From JBBRTJ01 sp038244535 (GTDB taxonomy: Bacteria; Actinomycetota; Acidimicrobiia; Acidimicrobiales; Ilumatobacteraceae): a DNA stretch of 64,000 nucleotides. The notes under the pieces are model-generated. The model saw only the letters and a list, made by a program, of their open reading frames with translations, was not told where the DNA came from and ran no database searches. A program made the translations under genes and the position numbers. Where the stretch lies: NCBI GenBank assembly GCA_038244535.1, contig JBBRTJ010000005.1:1-64000 (forward strand). The letters run 5' to 3'. Positions 58,872-64,000 of the stretch are shown piece after piece (position 1 is the first letter of the stretch; each line of letters begins with the position of its first letter).

Positions 58872-60040
58872 CGCTCGTGACCGACCGCCAGCAGCTGGCC
58901 TACGTGGCTGCACAAGCAGCCGATGCCCGGGTCAACATCGAGCTCGAGACCGAGGGAATGACCCTCAACATCGGACCGCAGCACCCCGCCACCCACGGCA
59001 CCCTGCGGATCATCACCCGGCTCGACGGCGAGCAGGTGGTCTGGGCGGATCCCGTGCCCGGCTACATGCACCGCGGGTACGAAAAGCTCGTCGAGGTCCG
59101 CAGCTACCCGCAGGTGACGACCCTGGTCAACCGGATCGACTGGCTCGGCTCGTTTGCCAACGAGGTGCCCTTCATCCTCGCCGCCGAGCAGCTCATGGGC
59201 ATCGAGGCCCCGCCGCGGGCCCAGTGGATCCGCACGATCCTGTTCGAGCTGGCCCGCATCGCCAACGTCTCGCTCTTCCTTGGCGACATGGGCGTCCAGC
59301 TCGGGGCCCTGACCCCGGTCTTCTACGCGTTTCGTGACCGCGAGTTCGTGCTGAACCAGATCGAATCGGCCACCGGCGGGCGGTTCCACCCGAACTACGA
59401 CCGCATCGGTGGGCTCAAAGAAGACCTGCCCAAGGGATGGATCGACGAGACCCGGGCGGTCATGGGCAAGATGCGCGGGTTCTGCGACGAGATGGAGGAG
59501 CTGCTCCTCGGCAACGAGATCTTCGAGGCCCGCACGCGTGGCATCGGCGTGATCCCCGCCGACGTGGCGCTCTCCTACGGCCTCTCGGGGGCCAACCTGC
59601 GCGCCAGCGGAGTCGATTGGGACCTGCGCCGCGACCAGCAGCTCCCCATGGCGTGGAGCCAGGTCGACTGGAAGGTCTGGACCCATCCCGATGGCGACTC
59701 GTTCGCCCGCTACTGGGTCCGCTTGCAAGAGACGCGCGAGGCGACGCTCATCGTCGAGCAGCTCCTCGATGGACTGCCCGCCGGCTCGATCATGGCCAAG
59801 GTCCCCCGGATCATCAAGGTTCCGGCCGGCGAAGCATGGGTGAGCACCGAGAACCCGCTCGGCGAGATGGGCTACTACATCGTCAGCAAGGGCGACACCG
59901 GCCCGTTCCGCGTCAAGATCCGCTCGGCGTCGTTCAACAACATCTCGATCGTGCCGTGGCTCCTTCAGGGCGTCTACGTGCCAGACGTCATCACCATCCT
60001 CGCCTCCCTTTACTTCATCCTGGGTGACATCGACCGATGA
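58868..60040 (+). CDS. nuoD2: NADH-quinone oxidoreductase subunit D, second copy
   Basis: A 390-residue 49-kDa subunit with GPQHPATHGTLRIITRL, GYMHRGYEKLVE and a C-terminal FILGDIDR. It is shorter at the N-terminus than the copy at 43055 and retains the quinone-site His. ATGA overlaps on both sides. Confidence 0.94.
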   Translation: MTLVTDRQQLAYVAAQAADARVNIELETEGMTLNIGPQHPATHGTLRIITRLDGEQVVWADPVPGYMHRGYEKLVEVRSYPQVTTLVNRIDWLGSFANEVPFILAAEQLMGIEAPPRAQWIRTILFELARIANVSLFLGDMGVQLGALTPVFYAFRDREFVLNQIESATGGRFHPNYDRIGGLKEDLPKGWIDETRAVMGKMRGFCDEMEELLLGNEIFEARTRGIGVIPADVALSYGLSGANLRASGVDWDLRRDQQLPMAWSQVDWKVWTHPDGDSFARYWVRLQETREATLIVEQLLDGLPAGSIMAKVPRIIKVPAGEAWVSTENPLGEMGYYIVSKGDTGPFRVKIRSASFNNISIVPWLLQGVYVPDVITILASLYFILGDIDR

Positions 60041-61065
60041 CCTTCGCAGTCGAGCTCGCGTACTGGCAGCAGTCCATCCTCAGGGTGGTCGGTGTGCTCG
60101 TTGCCGTCCTGCTGCCGGCCGGGACCTTCGTCTACGTGTTCCTCTTCAAGATGATGAGCTTCATGCAGAGCCGGCTCGGCCCCATGGAAGCTGGACCCTA
60201 CGGCTCGATGCAGCTCCTCGCCGAGGTCGGCAAGTTCCTCCAGAAGGAGGACCTCGCGCCCGAGCGGGCCGATCGCCGCTTGTTCGTCATGGCTCCGTTC
60301 GTCGTGGTCGTCAGCGCGTTCCTCGTCTACGTCGCGGTGCCCTTCGGGCCGGACGCGTTCTTCGCCGACCTGTCTGTCGGCGTGTTCTTCGTGCTCGCCG
60401 TGTCGTCGGTGTCGGTCATCGGCATCCTCATGGCGGGCTGGGCGTCGGCCAACAAGTACTCCCTCATGGGCGGCCTGCGAGCAGCGGGCCAGCTCATCGC
60501 CTACGAGCTGCCGATGGTGCTCGCGGTGGTCGGCGTGATCATCCAGGCCGGGACGCTCAACATGCAGCAGATCGTCATCGCCCAGAACGAGGGCGAGATC
60601 TTCGGCTTCGGTCTGCTCGGCAACCCGTACGTGCTCACCCAGTTCGTGGGGTTCGGCATCTTCCTCATCGCCACGCAGGCCGAGCTGACCCAGACCCCGT
60701 TCGACATGCCGGTGGCTGAGAGCGAGCTCGTGGCCGGCTACATGACCGAGTACAGCGGGTTCCGCTTCCTGCTGTTCTTCATCGGCGAGTTCGCCACCGC
60801 TGGCGCCTTCGCGGCGATTGCGGCGACCCTCTTCCTGGGCGGCTGGGGCATCCCGTTCCTCGACATGGACGCGAACTACATGAACGTGGTGGGTCCGTTC
60901 GTGCTGTTCGGCAAGATCATGCTGGTCGCCTTCCTCATCTTCTGGTTCCGCTTCACCTATCCCCGCTTCCGTGAGGACCAGCTCCAACGGTTCGCGTGGA
61001 AGGTCCTCATTCCTGTCGCGCTGGTGAACATCTTGGTCACCGGCTTGCTGAAGGTCGCCTTCTGA
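60037..61065 (+). CDS. nuoH2: NADH-quinone oxidoreductase subunit H, second copy
   Basis: A 342-residue eight-helix subunit with SFMQSRLGPMEAGPYGSMQL replacing the usual QxRxGPN stretch, and AELTQTPFDMPVAESELVAG as the acidic E-channel region. It lacks the extra C-terminal helices of the first copy. It follows nuoD2 directly: the nuoE, nuoF and nuoG genes are absent. Confidence 0.93.
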   Translation: MTFAVELAYWQQSILRVVGVLVAVLLPAGTFVYVFLFKMMSFMQSRLGPMEAGPYGSMQLLAEVGKFLQKEDLAPERADRRLFVMAPFVVVVSAFLVYVAVPFGPDAFFADLSVGVFFVLAVSSVSVIGILMAGWASANKYSLMGGLRAAGQLIAYELPMVLAVVGVIIQAGTLNMQQIVIAQNEGEIFGFGLLGNPYVLTQFVGFGIFLIATQAELTQTPFDMPVAESELVAGYMTEYSGFRFLLFFIGEFATAGAFAAIAATLFLGGWGIPFLDMDANYMNVVGPFVLFGKIMLVAFLIFWFRFTYPRFREDQLQRFAWKVLIPVALVNILVTGLLKVAF

Positions 61066-61553
61066 TGCCAAAGATCCCCGGTCTGGTCAAAGGCCTCGGC
61101 GTGACAATGCGCACGTTCGTGCGCACCGTGAAGGAGGGTGCCGTCACGGTGCAGTACCCGCACGAGAAGGAGGCGCCGCCCCTTCGGGCCCGCGGCGTCA
61201 TCGCTCTTCGCGAGGTCAATTGCACCGTGTGCATGCTGTGCGCCCGCAGCTGCCCGGACTGGTGCATCTACATCGAGGGCCACAAGGAGAAGGCGCCGCC
61301 TCGCCGGGCCGGTGGCAAGCCCCGCACGGTGAGTGCCCTCGACCGCTTCGACATCGACTACGGCTTGTGCATGTACTGCGGCATCTGCGTCGACGTCTGC
61401 CCGTTCGACGCGTTGTTCTGGAGCCCGGAGTACGAGTACTCGACCACCCGCATCGCCGACCTGCTCCACGACAAGGACAAGCTTGGCGAGTGGATGGAGA
61501 CCGTCCCCGAGGCGCCGGCGCTCGAAGCCGGCGCAGACGTGAAGAAGAAGTAG
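61065..61553 (+). CDS. nuoI2: NADH-quinone oxidoreductase subunit I, second copy
   Basis: A 162-residue subunit with two [4Fe-4S] clusters: C53, C56, C59, C63 (CTVCMLCARSCP) and C102, C105, C108, C112 (CMYCGICVDVCP). PDWCIYIEGH after the first motif distinguishes this type from the first copy. The ATG overlaps the nuoH2 stop by one base. Confidence 0.94.
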   Translation: MPKIPGLVKGLGVTMRTFVRTVKEGAVTVQYPHEKEAPPLRARGVIALREVNCTVCMLCARSCPDWCIYIEGHKEKAPPRRAGGKPRTVSALDRFDIDYGLCMYCGICVDVCPFDALFWSPEYEYSTTRIADLLHDKDKLGEWMETVPEAPALEAGADVKKK

Positions 61554-61555
61554 CA

Positions 61556-62050
61556 GTGGTCGCTCAGAACGTCTCGTTCGGCATCATCGCCGCGATCATG
61601 GCGGTCGCCGCCGTGCGCGTGGTGACTGTGCGCAACGTGGTCCATGCCGCCTTGTGGCTGGTGCTCGTGCTCGCCGGCGCAGCTGCGCAGTACATCCTGC
61701 TCGCGGCCGAGTTCGTCGCCGTGACCCAGGTGCTCGTCTACGTCGGGGCCATCGTGGTGCTGTTTCTCTTCGGCACCATGCTCACCCGATCACGTCTCGG
61801 CAAGGAGGATCAGCTCGACAACCCCTCCAGGGTCGTCGGGATCCTGGTGGCCCTGATCCTGGCCGGCACCCTCACCTACGTGCTCGTCGATGCCTTCCAC
61901 GCCGAGAAGCTCGCGGAAGACCCGAAGCTGGTGAGCACCGCCGACATCGGTGACTCCATCTTCTCCACCTACCTGCTGCCCTTCTGGGCCCTGTCGTTCG
62001 TGCTGTTGGCGGCGCTTGTGGGCGCCATCGTCCTGGCCCGGCGAGACTGA
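61556..62050 (+). CDS. nuoJ2: NADH-quinone oxidoreductase subunit J, second copy
   Basis: A 164-residue five-helix subunit (RNVVHAALWLVLVLAGAAAQY; TQVLVYVGAIVVLFLFGTML). GTG 61556 is 2 bp after the nuoI2 stop. Confidence 0.92.
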   Translation: MVAQNVSFGIIAAIMAVAAVRVVTVRNVVHAALWLVLVLAGAAAQYILLAAEFVAVTQVLVYVGAIVVLFLFGTMLTRSRLGKEDQLDNPSRVVGILVALILAGTLTYVLVDAFHAEKLAEDPKLVSTADIGDSIFSTYLLPFWALSFVLLAALVGAIVLARRD

Positions 62051-62060
62051 AGGAGGGCGC

Positions 62061-62363
62061 ATGCTGATCAACCAGTTCCTCCTGCTCGGGGCCTTCCTGT
62101 TCTGCACCGGCGTGTATGGCGTGCTCGTGCGCCGCAATGCTGTGCTGGTCCTGATGTCCATCGAGCTCATCTTGAACTCGGTGAACCTCAACCTGCTCGC
62201 GTTCGCCATGCGCAACGGGTCGGACGTGAGCGGCCACGTGTTTGCGCTCTACGTCGTCGCCGTCGCCGCCGCCGAGGTCGGGGTCGGGCTCGCCCTGGTC
62301 CTGCTCATCTACCGCAACCGCCGGAGCATCGCACTCGACGAGCTCAGCTCGATGAAGGGCTGA
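62061..62363 (+). CDS. nuoK2: NADH-quinone oxidoreductase subunit K, second copy
   Basis: A 100-residue three-helix subunit with LMSIELILNSVNLNLLAF and VVAVAAAEVGVGLALVLLIY, keeping both membrane glutamates. AAGGAGG (62050-62056) precedes ATG 62061. Confidence 0.93.
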   Translation: MLINQFLLLGAFLFCTGVYGVLVRRNAVLVLMSIELILNSVNLNLLAFAMRNGSDVSGHVFALYVVAVAAAEVGVGLALVLLIYRNRRSIALDELSSMKG

Positions 62364-62372
62364 TCACGACCC

Positions 62373-64000
62373 ATGTTCTTCCTCGACCACGCCTGGCTCA
62401 TCCCCGTCCTCCCGGCGGTCGCGTTCGCCATCATCCTCCTGGTCGGCAAGCGCCTGCCGGGGAAGGGCGCCGAGATCGGGATCACGGCCATCCTTGCTTC
62501 GTTGGTGCTGTCGCTCCTGGCCGCAGCCCAGTGGATCCAACGTGTCAACGATGCCGGCGCCGGGCACGAGGGCGCGCTCGGGTTCTTCACCACGCTCGGT
62601 CGGTCGATCGCCCCTCGGGCGGCCACTGCGGGCGGTGAGCATGCCGCCGTCGTCGAACCCGTCATCCACTCGATCACCTGGTGGCAGAGCGGTAGCACCA
62701 CGTTCGGGATCGGGACCCACATCGACGGTCTGGCCGTGGCGCTGGTGGTCGTCGTCACCATCATCTCGTCCTTGGTGCAGATCTTCTCGCTCGAGTACAT
62801 GCGTGGCGACCGGCGCTACACGCACTACTTCGCCGGGCTGAGCCTCTTTACCGCTGGGATGCTCAACCTCGTGGTGGCCGAGAACACCCTTCAGCTCCTG
62901 CTCGGCTGGGAGATCATGGGCTTGTGCTCGTTCATGCTCATCGGCCACTGGTGGGAGGAGCAGGCCAACTCCGACGCCGCCCTCAAGGCGTTCTTCACCA
63001 CTCGTACCGGTGACATCGGGCTGCTGGTCGGCATCAGCATCGTCTTCTTCGGCGCTGGTCAGACGTTCTCGATCTATGAGACCAACGAGATGGCCACCAA
63101 TGGTCAGATCAGCCACCTCGTGCTGCTGATGGCCTCGATCGCGCTGTTCATCGCGGTGATCGGCAAGAGCGGTCAGTTCCCCTTGCACACCTGGCTCCCC
63201 GATGCGATGGCCGGTCCGACTCCAGTGTCGGCACTGATCCACGCGGCCACGATGGTCGTGGCCGGCGTCTACCTCGTCGCCCGCCTGTACCCCGTGTTCT
63301 ACGACGGGTTCAGCATCGGCAACGGGGGCGTCAACCCGATGGTGCTGATCGGTGGGATCACGATCCTCATCGCGGCTGCGCTGGCATTCGTCCAGGTCGA
63401 CATCAAGAAGGTGCTCGCGTACTCGACGGTCAGCCAGCTCGGCTACATGGTCATGGGCTTGGGGGCCGGTGCCTGGACAGCGGCGGTGTTCCACATCTTC
63501 ACCCACGCCTTCTTCAAGGCCCTGCTGTTCCTTGGTGCCGGCTCAATCAGCCACAGCGGCTCGCACCACTCGTTCAACATGAAGACCAGCATGGGTGGCC
63601 TGCGCAAGAAGATGCCGATCACCTTTTGGACGTTCATCATCGGCACGTTGGCCCTCGCCGGGATCTTCCCGTTCGCCGGCTTCTGGTCCAAGGACGAGAT
63701 CCTGGTGGCCGCCGGTGCGAACGGGTACAGCACCTTCATGGTGATCGGGCTGATCGGTGCGTTCATGACGGCCGCGTACATGACCCGCTGCGTGTACCTC
63801 ACGTTCTTCGGCGAGTACCGGGGCGGCGATCACCATGGCGATGTCCACGCTCCTGATCCGGCCCTCGTCGGCGCCCTCCACGCGTCGGAGGGCAACGAGG
63901 AGCTCACGCTCGAGCACGATCTGGCCGTGGCCCACGACGACCACGGCCACGGCGTTCCTGCTCACGGCGCCGCCGCTCATGGTGGTCACGACGAGCACTT
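62373..64000 (+). CDS. nuoL2: NADH-quinone oxidoreductase subunit L, second copy (cut by window end)
   Basis: The first 542 residues of an antiporter-like subunit, open at the window edge. LLGWEIMGLCSFMLIGHWWE, LPDAMAGPTPVSALIHAATM and HAFFKALLFLGAGSISHSG identify NuoL. Compared with the copy at 51528 it has a longer first periplasmic loop (about residues 58-110), and after FFGEYRGGDHHGD it carries a loop of over 40 residues rich in His, Asp, Glu and Gly, still open at 64000. nuoM2 and nuoN2 are expected beyond the window. Confidence 0.93.
   Translation, partial: MFFLDHAWLIPVLPAVAFAIILLVGKRLPGKGAEIGITAILASLVLSLLAAAQWIQRVNDAGAGHEGALGFFTTLGRSIAPRAATAGGEHAAVVEPVIHSITWWQSGSTTFGIGTHIDGLAVALVVVVTIISSLVQIFSLEYMRGDRRYTHYFAGLSLFTAGMLNLVVAENTLQLLLGWEIMGLCSFMLIGHWWEEQANSDAALKAFFTTRTGDIGLLVGISIVFFGAGQTFSIYETNEMATNGQISHLVLLMASIALFIAVIGKSGQFPLHTWLPDAMAGPTPVSALIHAATMVVAGVYLVARLYPVFYDGFSIGNGGVNPMVLIGGITILIAAALAFVQVDIKKVLAYSTVSQLGYMVMGLGAGAWTAAVFHIFTHAFFKALLFLGAGSISHSGSHHSFNMKTSMGGLRKKMPITFWTFIIGTLALAGIFPFAGFWSKDEILVAAGANGYSTFMVIGLIGAFMTAAYMTRCVYLTFFGEYRGGDHHGDVHAPDPALVGALHASEGNEELTLEHDLAVAHDDHGHGVPAHGAAAHGGHDEH

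Overview
The window is very GC-rich with strong G/C third-codon bias. It encodes mycothiol biosynthesis (MshA), actinobacterial-type glutamine synthetases with GlnE, Rex next to the haem genes, and two complex I operons, so it most likely comes from an actinobacterium (Actinomycetota). The split, b6f-like cytochrome b and the overall gene mix suggest Acidimicrobiia. That class assignment is inference. Nearly all of the window is dense core chromosome. No tRNA or rRNA gene, insertion sequence, prophage or CRISPR array was seen, and no gene-free stretch exceeds about 235 bp. The longest gaps are 22675-22909, 36058-36286 and 13458-13674, and each is described. || Layout. 1-9.8 kb: small envelope proteins, a lone selA, a NUDIX hydrolase, an Fe-S module (Mrp, a SufR-like regulator, an ErpA-type carrier), a Tat lipoprotein with a thioredoxin-like CX4C site divergent from a compact xanthine-dehydrogenase-like fusion, RidA and a PLP decarboxylase. 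9.8-18 kb: nitrogen block with a GlnR-like orphan regulator co-transcribed with glnA2, divergent glnA1, a VapC/PIN remnant, glnE and glutamine-dependent nadE. 18-26 kb: YgjP-type metallopeptidase, histidine phosphatase, MoaD-like protein, XRE regulator-mshA-ybjN, proC behind a structured leader, a candidate small RNA, a SAM hydrolase-family protein and an acyl-CoA-ligase-like enzyme. 26-34 kb: rex-hemA-hemC-(M20 peptidase)-hemD-hemB-hemL plus a His-rich small protein. 34-36 kb: a geranylgeranyl-reductase-family flavoprotein and a membrane cytochrome c on the minus strand. 36.3-56.5 kb: one co-directional run carrying a cytochrome bc complex and then nuoA-N. 57.3-64 kb: a second complex I operon (nuoA B C D H I J K L..., no E/F/G), cut by the window end. 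|| How it fits together. Complex I feeds the menaquinone pool; the bc complex (split cytochrome b, Rieske, dihaem and monohaem c proteins, a two-cluster ferredoxin) takes electrons onward. Rex, encoded beside the haem pathway, has plausible operators before itself and before the bc/complex I run, so haem supply and respiration may share NADH/NAD control. Fe-S maturation genes and a probable Fe-S-sensing regulator sit in the same window. || Regulation. Many transcription-unit heads show a TAnnnT hexamer 6-9 nt before the start codon, consistent with leaderless mRNAs; I used this to choose several starts. Operons are tightly packed with ATGA/GTGA overlaps. No wholly new multi-gene system was recognised. 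The most distinctive items are the bc/complex I run with its recurrent IPEHLL-type peptide, the Rex operator set, the GlnA2-GlnR-like pair with an 11-bp-phased site, the truncated Mo-hydroxylase fusion, and the structured RNA before proC.
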